From the NCBI GenBank assembly GCA_015178975.1, contig WHVD01000045.1, positions 62,001 to 126,000 on the forward strand: a stretch of DNA of 64,000 bases, read 5' to 3'. Shown piece after piece: positions 34,858 through 45,354 of the stretch. Position 1 is the first letter of the stretch. Each line of letters starts with the position of its first letter. A program made the translations under genes and the position numbers. The notes beneath the pieces are model-generated. The model ran no database searches, was not told where the DNA came from, and saw only the letters and a program-made list of their open reading frames with translations. Origin of the DNA: Hysterangium stoloniferum. Its lineage: Eukaryota > Basidiomycota > Agaricomycetes > Hysterangiales > Hysterangiaceae.

Positions 34858-35099
34858 AAACTCCCCCCGCGGAGGCTGAGGATTCTCCCCCACACGCTCC
34901 GCGACTCTGACTCGGATGCCGACTTTGACAACGATTCGTTAACGGGCAAGGACAAGGACAAGTTGTCCCCGGCGGAACTGGAACCCATGCTCGCCTCGCC
35001 TCTCGCTGCACGGTATGATTTCCACGCTAGCTTGAAGGGAAAGACAGCATGGACATCTTGAGCCCAAGTTCGGGATCCGCCACTGCACCCGCCCCCGCG

Positions 35100-35350
35100 C
35101 CCAAAAAGTCACAAAGAGTCTACATGAGTCACAAAGAGTCTACATGAGTCACAAAGAGTCTATAACAGTTGCAAAGAGTCTGAGTCTAGAAGAGTCGCAA
35201 AAAGTCCAAAAGAGTCGCAAAAAGTCCAAAAGAGTCACAAAAAGTCCAAAAGAGTCGCAAACAGTGCAAAAGAGTCGCAAACAGTCACAAATAATCACAA
35301 AGAGTCTAGAATAGTCGCAAAAAGTCTAGAATAGTTGCAAAAAGTCTAAA
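35100..35350. repeat. Minisatellite, right block, reverse orientation
   Basis: AAAGAGTCTACATGAGTC and AAAAGAGTCGCAAAAAGTCC units: the reverse complement of the left block's plus orientation. Confidence 0.8.
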
Positions 35351-35400
35351 TCGGGAGGATTGAGTGCGATTCCCAAATATTCGAGAGGCTACAGTGGGAT

Positions 35401-35795
35401 TCATTGCGACTCTTTTAGACTTTTTGTGACTCTTTTAGACTTTTTGCGACTCTTTTAGACTCTTTTAGATTGTTTGTGGCTCTTTTAGACTCTTTTAGAT
35501 TATTTGTGGCTCTTTTAGACTCTTTTAGATTCTTTGCGACTCTTTTAGACTCTTTTAGATTCTTTGCGACTCTTTGCGACTCTTTGCGACTCTTTGCGAC
35601 TCTTTGCGACTCTTTGCGACTCTTTGCGACTCTTTGCGACTCTTTGCGACTCTTTGCGACTCTTTGCGACTCTTTGCGACTCTTTGCGACTCTTTGCGAC
35701 TCTTTTAGATTCTTTGTGCTTTTAGACGCTTTGACTCTGGTAGACTCTTTGCAACTCTTTTAGATTGTTTGCGACTCTTTTAGACTCTTTGCGAC
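35401..35795. repeat. Minisatellite, right block, forward orientation
   Basis: GACTCTTTTAGACTCTTTTAGATT units around a pure array. 35561-35700 is fourteen perfect copies of TCTTTGCGAC (10 bp). The plus frame (FATLCDSLRL repeats) is an artefact. Confidence 0.9.
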
Positions 35796-35984
35796 CCTTT
35801 GCACAGTATCGCCGATCCCCCCCATGTAGAAATTCAAATTCGTTCTCAAAACGACTCCAATTTATCTTACCCATGTATCATTTTTATGTCTTACTACATT
35901 TCAAAACAGAAGACCATTATCGCCCAGTCATATTACATTGAAAAAAAGTACTTTATTAGCAATTCACCTAATCCACCATCTCCT

Positions 35985-36911
35985 CTAACTCTGCAGTTGC
36001 TGGTGACTCTTTTGCGCAACCTGACAACGTGCTTCCATGGTGATAGTGTCTATTTCAAGGCCCAAATATTTGAGGCAGGTGCAGAATAGAAGCTTGGTGA
36101 TGAAGGGGCCGAGGACCGAATGACCAAAGGTTCGCTTGGAGTGGAAGGCGAAGTGGTAGTTTAAGAGTGCTGTCCAGTCGTATTCCAAGTACCAAGAGCA
36201 GAGGAGGGCCAAGTAACTTGAGGTCCCGAGAATGAAGTTGGTGGATACTGGAGAGTGGTTACCTGAGAGGACGTGTGCATGGAGGATGCTGAAATAGCAT
36301 GAAAGGGGGTAGTAAAATGACTCAAAGTTGGGGAAGTCTTTCGAAAAGGCACGCTCTGCCTGTACATAGATACCACCCTGGAACTCATAGGAGGGCTTCA
36401 GAGGCTGATATCCGGAAACAGAGAAAGCAGAGAGGATGCACCAGAGCCTGCATTGCCCGAGGGAGGCATGAAAGATCAGCCAGTTGAAGACTGGTGTGGG
36501 GGCTGGAAAGCATAAGGGGCTTGCGGGGGGCACTTGCGAAGCTAGGGAAGCCTGTTGAGCAGATCTAGACATGTTTTGAAGGAGAGCCAATAGTTCAGAG
36601 GTCGAGATCGGTGGTGTAGCGAGAGGTTGGGTCTCATCAGCAGGAGCCACTGTGGTGACAGGGGGCAACTGAGCTTGACTGGGGAGTGCAGCAGACATTG
36701 TTGAATGGGAATGCAAGAGGGTGAAGAAGTCTGAGAAATCGGAGTCTGCAAATGGGTCTGGTGCAACTGGGGGTGGGCTTGATAATGGCCTGCTGCAAAG
36801 AATGTGGGTAGCAGGGGGGATGGTGGCTTTTTGCTTGTCCCTGTTTTTGGATTGGGAAGACAGTGGTGTGGAAGGGGGCTTGGGAGTTGCCAGCTGTTTC
36901 CAGCCAAACAT
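35985..36911 (-). mobile_element. DIRS-like retroelement fossil
   Basis: Minus-strand relic. It has a Ser/Pro-rich leader, then a gag-like region with LEYDWTALLNYHFAFHSK (typical of fungal DIRS-type gag proteins), and a stretch LKYLGLEIDTITMEA that resembles the RT palm region of DIRS-type elements. Most of the element, including most of the RT and any recombinase, is absent. It is old and broken. The assignment is by motif memory only. Confidence 0.5.
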
Positions 36912-37044
36912 GCACTAAACAAGGCCTCTGAAAGAAAATAAGCTACTCGAAGTCTTTGAAGAATATGGAGTGGGAAATGAGTCAACAATTGCATCATGAG
37001 ATAAAACCACGTGCAAGTTAATATCATTAGAGACTTACACCGGT

Positions 37045-37277
37045 GTTTAACACGGGGATTGTATGCAGCGACCTCGGAGGTGTTTTCATGTCCGATGAGT
37101 GATATTTGGGACGTTCAAGCCTCCACTGACACTAACAATGTGTTGTCGTCAGGAGTTTTGTAAATGATGTCATGAGTGAAAATGAGAGCAACGTACAGAT
37201 CCAAGTCCCAAATCATAACAATACCATCGTCACTGCAGCTCGCTAACCATTTTCCAGAATAAGCCCATCTAATCGTC
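37045..37277 (-). pseudogene. HIR1/HIRA-like WD40 fragment
   Basis: Minus strand reads TIRWAYSGKWLASCSDDG, then IVMIWDLD, then (after a divergent stretch) VSVEA-stop-TSQISLIGHENTSEV. This follows the order of a repeat in fungal HIR1 (..VRWAHSGRWLASGSDD..VMIWDLD..VNVEGW..RL.GHESDV), the WD-repeat subunit of the histone chaperone HIR complex. One TGA interrupts it and no flanking blades are found, so it is a gene fragment. Confidence 0.5.
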
Positions 37278-37772
37278 AAACCAACCCTGCCTTACGATTA
37301 TGAAGATAGTTCATATGAGCGGAGGTTGGATGGAAAAGTGCCTGACCACTTACTCAACGGTTGGATATTCTCTCCAGGTGCAAGTTGTTTCAACCTGAAG
37401 TCATGTGCTCCGGAAGTAGAGGCAAATTGTAGGTGGGGGTGAAAGTGGATGGGTCCTTGGGAAGAGTGGCGGAGGGCAATTTAGAGCAAGGAGCTCGCTT
37501 TTGGTAGGGCTTCTGAAGGGCTGGAGTCCTGTTTCGTCCAGTGCGCAATCGCGATGCAAGACTGAGAAGAAGTAGCCGTAACTTTGTTTGGACTTTGCAA
37601 AATTCAATTCCTTGAACAAGGAGCGAAATTGTGGCCAAGAATCACAAAGAATCACAAAGAATTGCAAAGAGCAAATTCAACGAGGCAGATCTATTGATAA
37701 AGAGACGGCATCTATGTCATTAGCATTATGAGGGCAATTTACACGGGGGAACCAAATACAGTTTTAGCCAAA
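37278..37772. other. Unassigned sequence between two gene fragments
   Basis: Minus frames of 82-88 codons exist (for example ending LPLLPEHMTSG) but show no known domain. Possibly remnants of the same rearranged DNA as the HIR1-like and FAS2-like fragments. Confidence 0.3.
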
Positions 37773-38225
37773 CTAGAGCTCGTAGGGGTCAGTGATACCC
37801 GACATTATGAGTGCCTCTGCAGCACAAACTAATGCCCACAAGGATGTGCGGTCGGTTTGAGCAATGATGTCTTCTGGAATACCATAAGACCAACCCGTGG
37901 GGATCTGGCCTTATTGGGATCATAGCCCTTATTCAACTCGGGTTCTATGAGGACAGTATAAGTAAACACATCACATCTGAGTCAAATGGCACGAACCAAT
38001 TAACCACACACCAGCGTGGGTGAGAATCTCCTTCCCTTTACATCCTTGTCCTCAACTGGTTCGCATCTCCCAACACATACGGAAACTACCTTATGGTCCG
38101 ACCTTGGCAAAGCTGGTGATAACAATTACCTGCTCTAGATCAATAAGACCTTGTAATTGCGATACATTCTCCATCCCATTGGTACTCTCCATCTTGGGGA
38201 AGTCAAATTTGAAATCGGCACAAGG
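37773..38225 (-). pseudogene. FAS2-like fragment (fatty acid synthase alpha subunit)
   Basis: Minus strand, in order: [61 protein letters not shown] and [18 protein letters not shown], then [13 protein letters not shown]-stop. This is the order of the segment leading into the ketoacyl synthase domain of fungal FAS2 (..FPKL..LHGLVDLEKVVVVTGFAEVG..WEME..DDKDVK..LIEPELFGGYDPKK..GQIPTGW..YGI.EDII.Q.D..ITDPYE.YKY). Several frameshifts and a deletion before IPTGW show a decayed, partial copy; a functional FAS2 must lie elsewhere. Confidence 0.75.
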
Positions 38226-38420
38226 TGTCACCCGTGAGCAATCTTGTAATCTGCCACATTATCTGGAGTAATAGCGCAACCCAATTCATTGTCAGTGTCA
38301 TTACTGACTGGCTATAGGCGTCTACATGAAAGTTTTTCAAACAACGATGCTAGATTTCCAGCATTCATCTCAACAACTCTGAAACTTTGAGCCACTTGTC
38401 TAAGTAGGGTGCCGCTACTG

Positions 38421-39237
38421 TCATTGATGCATCACCTCCAGCTTCTGAACTTGAAGGAATACAAGGTACTGATGTGCATGGCAAAGCATTTCAAATGAAT
38501 GTGCAACGTTCGCAGCATTTGTCTCAACAGCTCTGAGGCTTTGTACCGCTCGTATAAACTTTGATGCCGGGATTCTGATGAAGGCACTATTTGCAGCTCG
38601 AATGAGGTCGGGTGCAGAGTCCTTCGGTGACGGGAAGTCATGCACGCTTTGAATACCATCCATCTCGTCGTCGGAAGATGTGGCTATGGCTAGGAGGGTG
38701 CAGCGATTATTGTTGGTAGTGCGATCATTGTCATCATCCGAAAAGTATATGACCCGAGGTGATGCTGTTGGAGATGGTTGGTATATGGAACCGTCCTTGT
38801 CCTCAGCTTCAACATTCTAAAGACAGGTCACCAACGATCATACAGTCATCATCAGAGAACTTACCTCATCATCGCTGTCCAACTCACCTAGTTCATCAAC
38901 CTCATCCCCCATTCCACCGTCCTCGGCTTGCTCTTCCCCAGCCTGTCCCTCTTCCCTAGTCTGTTCGCCCTCAAACTCTGTAGACATCTCGTTTGAGTCC
39001 AGTTCTTGGAACGGAAGGTGGAGGCCACCTAGTTTAAAAGCGTGAGCCTGAATATCTAGGACGAAACAGATAACGTACACACATGAGTACTGGCAAGGTG
39101 TACGATTAGGTGGTAACCGAAGTGCGTACACTGAATAAGAAAAATTAAATCCAATACAGCATTACCGGTTTATCATGAGCAGCGTGGACTTTTCCCAATT
39201 TGTGGTGTGGGTATGCAATGGCCGTGGCCGACCTCAT
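38421..39237 (-). CDS. Hypothetical acidic protein, four exons (232 aa)
   Basis: Model on minus: 39237-39166, 39130-39083, 39047-38865, 38816-38421. The last intron (48 nt, GTAAGT...CTTTAG) is convincing and phase 0; the first two would be only 35 nt each, unusually short. Protein: MRSATAIAYPHHKLG..., a Glu/Asp-rich middle (EGEQTREEGQAGEEQ), SDDDNDR, and an amphipathic C-terminal half (KFIRAVQSLRAVETNAANV). No family recognised. Just downstream, 38340-38400 repeats the VQSLRAVETNAANV region in diverged form (VAQSFRVVEMNAGNL), a partial duplication. Confidence 0.55.
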
Positions 39238-39737
39238 GTCAACAAAGAGATTTTATTAGTAATGATAATAATAAAAAAACTTTTCCTAGCACATGCACTA
39301 TAACCTAATAAATTGCCTGGGGAGAGAACTACCCTAACAGTAGGTGGAGAAAAGGTGGGATCTGAATGCAGTGGGTTGGGATACATGGGAGGGTCTAATG
39401 CAGGGTGTGATTAGGTCTCATGTGACGGGGATTTTTACATACACAAAACACGACTATAGGCACGACTTACTGAACTGTAGGCATTCAATCAAATTCACAA
39501 GAAACACATAAGTATGTCGACCTCATTGTAGGAGGAACCTAAAAGTAAAGATCTAGTAGCCAAAGAAGGTTTTGTGCAAGTCACGCATAAGGTATAATGA
39601 TGTACTATATAGGTGATCTGAGGTGAGTCCTCAAGTGATTATACATGCTGTTTTATGCACTCAGTTTAAAATTCCAGTGACTCGCCTTCCATTTTTCCAT
39701 CAATTCCCCCATCGCCTTTTGAAATTGAGACTGAAAT
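39238..39737. other. Intergenic, no gene seen
   Basis: AT-rich; no convincing frame or repeat on either strand. Confidence 0.4.
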
Positions 39738-40062
39738 ATGGCAGACCAAGATGACCAATCTAAAGCCCTTTCTGAGTTATTTAGTCATAATAAAATGTGG
39801 ATTAACCAGGCGGTATGCATAAATGCACTTGTATTGCATACGGCTGATACCATTCCTTTCCTAGGTCGCTGCAAGCCAAAAGGCAACTAGTGAAAGTAGG
39901 ATACTTGTCGTTGTATCTCCGCCTTATTTGATGCATTTTTTTTGCAGCTATCTTACTGCACCTGCATATGGCGAGTCTACCGATAATGACTGTATGATCG
40001 TCGCTGACTTGTCTTTTAGAATGCCGAGTGGTCTCAACGAGACCTGCTGCCACACCATCTGA
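39738..40062 (+). CDS. Small hypothetical protein, two exons (about 90 aa)
   Basis: Exon 1 39738-39812 (MADQDDQSKALSELFSHNKM...), a 52-nt intron (GTATGC...CTTTCCTAG), exon 2 39865-40062 ending ETCCHTI-stop. The phase is 0. The second exon contains TAATGACTGTATGATCGTC and GACTTGTCTTTTAG, close to the last intron of the minus-strand gene at 38.8 kb. The two loci may share a duplicated segment, and an intron could end at that TTTTAG. Function unknown. Confidence 0.3.
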
Positions 40063-40169
40063 ACATGGCCCAGGGTCAGATTAATGACCAAGAGGAGAGA
40101 GAATGTGAGGAAAGTCTATTAAGCCCAGACCGGCAGCGTATGTCCATATCCGATTGTGCCACCAAGCCC

Positions 40170-40850
40170 AATTTCCGAGAGTGCGAGCCTGGGGCGAAAC
40201 ATTCCACTCAGCAAGACAGAAAATAATGAGGTTGGAGTAAGCAAGTATTACCTGACATGGGGTTATGGGTACAGTTTATTAATACAAATTCTGATGGACA
40301 CGCCACAATCGAAGATATTCCAAGTTCGACCCGTATGTACGTCAATAAAATCTACCCTGAAAACTCTGGTCTTACTTTACTCTTTTGTCTTGTTCAGACA
40401 TTCTACAAAATTCAAGCCGTTTGAAGTGGCAAGGGTGCCTGAATAAACCGCATTGTTTACCATCAACCTGACTAGATTGACCCGGGTTTCTTCTTATTGA
40501 AAATTTTGATAAAATTAAACAGGAAGCGCGCAATCTCGCCGGATAAAATCTGAGGTCGGTTGACAGCGCCAACGTCAGCAAAGCCGTATTGCAACCGTGA
40601 CGTTCAATACTTCCCTAAATACTAAATTATGGGGTGAAAATATCAAAACTATTATTAGTACGAAAGTAGTAAAGTAACTAAGTCCACTTAGTAGCCTATA
40701 TAGTTCAAAGAAGGTGAGGGCATTTTGCTTACGAAGGTAGGGATGACATGCTGTGAATCCTGTGTAAGCACAGCCAAGAGTCTGTAGAACACTCTGACTG
40801 CGCTACAAAAGCCTGGCACTTTCTTCTAGTGCAAGTGCGACTGCTACGCC
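40170..40850 (+). pseudogene. ORF C copy 6 and D region (decayed)
   Basis: C-like sequence (GGGGCGAAACATTCCACTCA, then TATTAATACAAATTCTGATG) with frameshifts, followed by a heavily deleted D region (AACTAAGTCCACTTAGTAG). Precedes exon 1 of A8. Confidence 0.45.
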
Positions 40851-40853
40851 CAA

Positions 40854-41135
40854 ATGTCTGCTCTCAATGAGACAACTCGGGGGAATCACGATGAGGTAAC
40901 GGTTCAGACCTACCTTGAAGGCGTTGAACTACCACCCTTAGCCCCCCCAGGTGTATGGAATTCAGAGCAACGGGACCAGATCATTCAGACTGGGATGAGA
41001 GATATATTCAGGGAGAAGCTTCGAGAACGATGCAGATGTAACGAACCCGGCCATGATTTATGTTATCGGGCCCCCGATGATGGGCAGCTGATACAACTGT
41101 CTGCAAACCATATCGAGATTTGGGTTGACGAGTGG
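40854..41135 (+). pseudogene. Family-A copy A8 (exon 1 only)
   Basis: Complete 282-nt exon 1 with a normal GTGAGT donor at 41136. After about 25 nt of intron 1 the sequence switches to the spacer that precedes ORF C. No other exon follows, so this is a lone exon. Confidence 0.65.
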
Positions 41136-41250
41136 GTGAGTAAAGTATAATGCTGTTTCCAAAAAGGGATACAAGCATTCCCAGCATGGTGAATCTGTAC
41201 GTACCAGGCGAACTCCGCCTGCGATCGGTCAAGCTGCATGAGTCGCAATA

Positions 41251-41598
41251 ATGGATTTACATTGTCATCGTCGCATTGAAGAGCCATGTTCACGTATCAA
41301 GAGTCTGAGCCTGGGGCGAAACATTCCACTCGGCAAGACAGGTAATAATAAAGCTAGGTGCAAGCAAGTATTGCCTGACATGGGATTATGTGTGCAGTTC
41401 ATTAATACAAATTCTGATGGACACGCCACAATCGAAGATATTCCAGGTTCGACCGTTCCGTACCTCAATAAAATTTACCCTGAGAACTCTGGTCTTACCT
41501 TACTCTTTGTCTTCTTCAGACATTCTACAAAATTCAAGCCGTTTCATGTGACCATTGACCTGACTAGACTATCATTGATCCGTGTTTCTTCTCATTGA
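41251..41598 (+). CDS. ORF C, intact copy 7 (115 aa)
   Basis: Starts MDLHCHRRIEEPC. Continuous frame with SLGRNIPLGKTGNNKAR, VLPDMGLCVQFINTNSDG, HATIEDIP, YPENSGLTLLFVFFRHSTKF and ends VSSH-stop. This copy shows that C is a single uninterrupted ORF. Central GLTLLFVFF is hydrophobic but too short for a sure membrane segment. Function unknown; expression not shown. Confidence 0.45.
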   Translation: MDLHCHRRIEEPCSRIKSLSLGRNIPLGKTGNNKARCKQVLPDMGLCVQFINTNSDGHATIEDIPGSTVPYLNKIYPENSGLTLLFVFFRHSTKFKPFHVTIDLTRLSLIRVSSH

Positions 41599-42031
41599 AA
41601 GTTTTCAAAAACTTGAACGGGAAGCGCGCAATCTCGCAGGATAAAGTCTGAGGTTGACAGCGCAAACGTGAATACAGCACCAGTGAGCATCACTCTGGAG
41701 TGCATTTGTATTATGCTTGGCGATGCCACTTCTGGAATGTCAGAGAAGCACCATTGCAACTCTGACGCTCAATAATATTATACTAGGGGGTAACAATTGA
41801 CTAAACTATTGTTAAATGGTGTGTGAGCGTTCAGCAGAAGGCGTAAGAAAGTAGTAAGGTAACTTAGTGCACTGGAGCCTTTATGGAAGGTGAGAGGATG
41901 TTTTTTACAAAGACGGCAATGACAGGCAGTGAATCCTGTGTAAGGACGACCACAAGGCTGTACCTTGGTGGAATTAACTCTCTGACTGACTACATCATAA
42001 ACGCTCAGCACCCCTTTCGAGTGTAAGTAAA
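41599..42031 (+). pseudogene. ORF D region copy 7 (decayed)
   Basis: Reads LCLAMPLLECQRSTI near 41710, related to the D start, but breaks up after about 35 codons. Directly precedes gene A9. Confidence 0.4.
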
Positions 42032-43310
42032 ATGTCTACCTTCAACGAGATGACTCTGGGGAATCACGATTTGGCAACGGCTGAGTCCTACCTTGAAGAT
42101 GTTGAGGAACTACGACCCTTAGTTTCCCCAGGTGTATTGAGTTCAGAGCAACGCGACCAGATCATTAGGATGGGGATGAGAGAGATATTCAGGGAGAGCC
42201 TTCAAGAAAGATGGCGCTGTAACGAACCCGGCCATGATTTATGTTATCGGGACCCCGATGATGAGCAGCACATACAGCTGTCTGCAAACCATATAGAGGT
42301 CTGGGTTGGCGAGTTAGCGAGTAAAGTAAAATGTTATTTCCATGTGATCGGTGTTACATGCGGCACATTTCATTGTCAAGGAAAAACGACCTACCATGAC
42401 CACCCACTGTTGTTAAGGTATCTACCCACACGAGATCCAGTCTCAGCCTGTATCGCAGTCATGCTGAGGACTGGGGAAAGATCGCAAGGAGTCTTGGGAC
42501 ATTATCAAGTATTGAAATTGGCCCCGGGTATTACTGCGGAGTCGGTTTGGAAAGGGTTGGTATCACAGTCCTTCACAGCGCAAGAAAGCTTCTTTGATGG
42601 CAAAGCTGACAATATACCGGCATCATAAGTCAATTGTCTCCAGGAAACTGTGCCGTTAGCTAGTTTCTACACAAGCATCTAACCCTGCCAAGATTGGGAA
42701 GACTACTTCAAGAGAGTGTCGACTTAGCGAGGTAGGATACCTTAGCGTCAATCATTGAATACACTGGAAATACTCACGTCCTTTGTAGGCCCGCATACCC
42801 GCCTCAAATTCGGAAACGAGCATGGATGGTTTTAGATGAGGTCCCGATGTATCCACTTCACATGCACCGGAGTAGCAGAGGTCACACTTATGACATATTT
42901 GGCTTCGGCCTTCACGTGGTGTCCCGGCGTTCATCCGTCAGATAGAGACGCGTCAACTGCGATTACGTCATCACTTTACAACGTTTTAGTCAAGTCACCG
43001 ATGCACGGCAACTTTGATGAGGTTGCATCAACATTTATCATACACATGGCCCGTTATCTATCAGAATTTCATGATTCCGCGCCCTGGACCATTATTGGTC
43101 TCTTCGGTATCACGGAAGCGATCTGCCACTTGCGTCAACTATCTGTAGAGAAGCTCACGGCGATCAGAGGTTAACATACAACCGTGCGTCGCCACATGAC
43201 ATCATTTCATCCTGCCCACCAAAACTATAACAGACAAAGTCACCGGCAACTATCTCTCCATTATGACTATCCTATATGGCTTCTTGTATGTTGCATCCAC
43301 CAAGATGCAT
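42032..43310 (+). pseudogene. Family-A copy A9 (intron 1 donor lost, truncated)
   Basis: Exon 1 42032-42316 is intact. The donor GTGAGT is GCGAGT here, and the stop normally inside intron 1 (TAATG) has changed, so the frame reads straight through the intron into exon 2 (CQGKTTYHDH). A one-base loss then shifts exon 2, and the frame ends at 42628. Exon 3 (about 42788-43200) and the start of exon 4 follow; the copy stops at a copia LTR at 43311. Confidence 0.6.
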
Positions 43311-43711
43311 CTATAACAAATATACTCAGTTGACACGTAAGGGTGATTCGACTGAGGTATGGATGTGTAACTGTTGTAGTTAAATACTCTTTGGTTGACG
43401 TACAACTGAGATGGTAATACGTGTTCTAAGGTATGATATGACTGGGTACTGTCATATAAGCTTGATATGGGATGGGACAGTGTTATTTGGTGACATTGTG
43501 TTAGTTTAAACTTAAGCTTGGGCGCAACTTAAGCTTGGGCGCACGAGCCTATTTCAACACTCCCCCTGGCTCGGCGCGCCCTCGCAGAGTCGTAATTCGA
43601 CACAATGCCTGTGGAAGAGCACCCTGGCCAGTGGTTTTGTGAACATATCGGCGAGGTTGCTGCTAGACGGAGTGTGGTGTACTTCGATGTCTCCTTCCTC
43701 CACGCGTTCCC
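43311..43711 (-). mobile_element. Copia remnant: LTR plus end of pol
   Basis: Fossil. The 43311-43559 stretch ends (plus) CCTATTTCAACA, i.e. begins TGTTGAAATAGG in element orientation, as copia LTRs do, and contains a direct repeat of CTTAAGCTTGGGCGC. 43560-43711 encodes on minus the last part of copia RNase H (RERVEEGDIEV, NLADMFTKPLAR). The rest of the element is missing. It is a different family from the element at 17.6 kb. Confidence 0.8.
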
Positions 43712-43802
43712 GTAGCAATGAGGGTTTTAGATGATTTCTCGATGTCTTCATTTGACGTGTCGTCGAGTAGCAAAGGTCACGCCCAGCTTATGACATAATT
43801 GT
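43712..43802 (+). pseudogene. Fragment of family-A exon 3
   Basis: GTTTTAGATGATTTCTCGATG...GAGTAGCAAAGGTCAC...CAGCTTATGACAT matches exon 3 of A3/A9. It is not the continuation of A9, whose exon 3 lies left of the LTR, so a second copy was involved. Confidence 0.5.
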
Positions 43803-43979
43803 AAATAGGGCTTGGTGACCTTGAGGCCCGACTTCTTCGCCTGACTCTTGTCTCTGTTAAAAAGAAACACTGATATATATATATACCTGCCCGAGTTAGA
43901 TACAGAAACGATAAATACTCACGTTTTTGTTGTTTCTTCCTCCATGCCCATTTTTTCCATTGTCGTTTATCTTCTCGCT

Positions 43980-45091
43980 CTAACCAACCCTGATTTCACG
44001 TGTCATCCCATCATCCTCTACTCGACATCGTTCAACGAAACGTTGTCCCCAATATTTGAATTGTTCCTCGTCCCCAAGGACAGCATAGCAGAGAGCAATC
44101 TCTTCCAGAACTAATCCCTGTAGTCCATGCATCCCTTCTTGGTCTATAAGATCAAGTGCCGCAAGGTGAGAAGAAATGACAGTATCATCCGACCTGCACA
44201 AATCTGTGTGCCACTTGGTGAAGGCTGGATGGGTATGAAACCAATCGCGCAGTTGCATTCGTGCCTCGTTGCTCTTTTGTACTTGATCATCAAGAACTAA
44301 GGAGCAGTGGGGGCAGTTACATGTAAATCGATAATTTTGCTGGAGTTTAGCAACTCTATCGGACTGCGGGTGAGTTGGATCAATGTAAGTTATGGTTATT
44401 TCTTCGCCTGCCTGTATTGGACGCAGGGCGTAAAGAGATGAAGAGAGTGTATCGAGCGACCACTTTGGAGCTGCATTGGGACCACAACTGTATTTGAAAT
44501 GAGAAGGACTCGGAAGTTACGGCATAGAATGTAAACCATATACCTATGATTACACCGGTTGATCTTCAGAAATATTCCACCGTACTCGCGTTCTTGTTCT
44601 TTCATCTCCTCGGGGAACTTGAATTGCAAAGCCAGCGCGTTCGTTCTTGCGATGCCTTCTACAGAAGTATGACATTCCTCATAGGGGCGACAATTTGTCA
44701 AGGTGAGCATTTCCTCGCGTTGGCTCACAGGTAGCTGGAGTTCCAACTCATCATACGCATCGTCGTACGGGATTGGTTTATTCGGGAGGATAATAACAGG
44801 GTGTTCTGCAAGAATCAATTCCCCCGCAGCAATATCACGAGTAGAGAACATGCCGGCTCCCTTATACGGGGTCTGTTTAATTTCAAAAGACGGATCTTCT
44901 GGGAAAGGGACTGCAGGCGGCGTGGGAGGCAGGAGTGGTACCATAGAGGGATGCAAAAGAGTGGAAATTACAATAGGTGCATTAGCTGATTTTTTCCGAG
45001 GCAGATAGTCCAACGAAACATTATGTAAAATATATTGTTGATGTCCGACAGTCCATACCTTTGCTGAGGACCTTTGAGGGTGATTCGACAT
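43980..45091 (-). CDS. SMYD-like SET-domain protein (351 aa)
   Basis: Probable lysine methyltransferase of the fungal SET/SMYD type. Exon 1 45091-44544, intron of 56 nt (GTATAT...ATACAG), exon 2 44487-43980. Splicing recreates the key motif NHSCGPN (about residues 181-187). Domain signs: FEIKQTPYKGAGMFSTRDI starting near residue 69 (start of SET), then GEEITITYID, then the post-SET zinc cluster CNCPHC, and a C-terminal helical part (ALDLIDQEGMHGLQG). There is no MYND finger before or inside SET. The start is the first ATG giving a full frame (MSNHPQ); a shorter start at MVPLLPPT is possible. Divergent from the RING gene across about 260 bp. Confidence 0.85.
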
Positions 45092-45354
45092 GTTGCTATT
45101 TGTGACGTCACACATTTCTTTATCACAGAACATGGAGCTACAGACAGAGTCCCACAATATCCATTTAAAATAATAAATTTGGTTAATAAAATAAAAAGAC
45201 TCGCATGTATAAAGTGAGGTTTATCAATATTTTAATGAGAATGGCAGAAGTCAAAGCATAGTGGTGTGGTGGTTATTATGTTAGGTAAGCACTGCCCCTT
45301 CACTTAAACTCCAAAGGGCGACTTCAGTGGCCAATCCCTTTTATTCCCACAACC
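45092..45354. promoter_or_regulatory. Divergent promoter region between SET and RING genes
   Basis: 263 bp between two divergent start codons, the only place for both promoters. AT-rich around 45165-45200; no TATA box or factor site can be assigned with confidence. Confidence 0.4.

Noticed and set aside
39738-39812. Resemblance of LSELFSHNKMWINQAV to the N-terminus of beta-carbonic anhydrases
   Set aside because: No zinc-binding Cys/His motifs follow; the likeness is too short to use.
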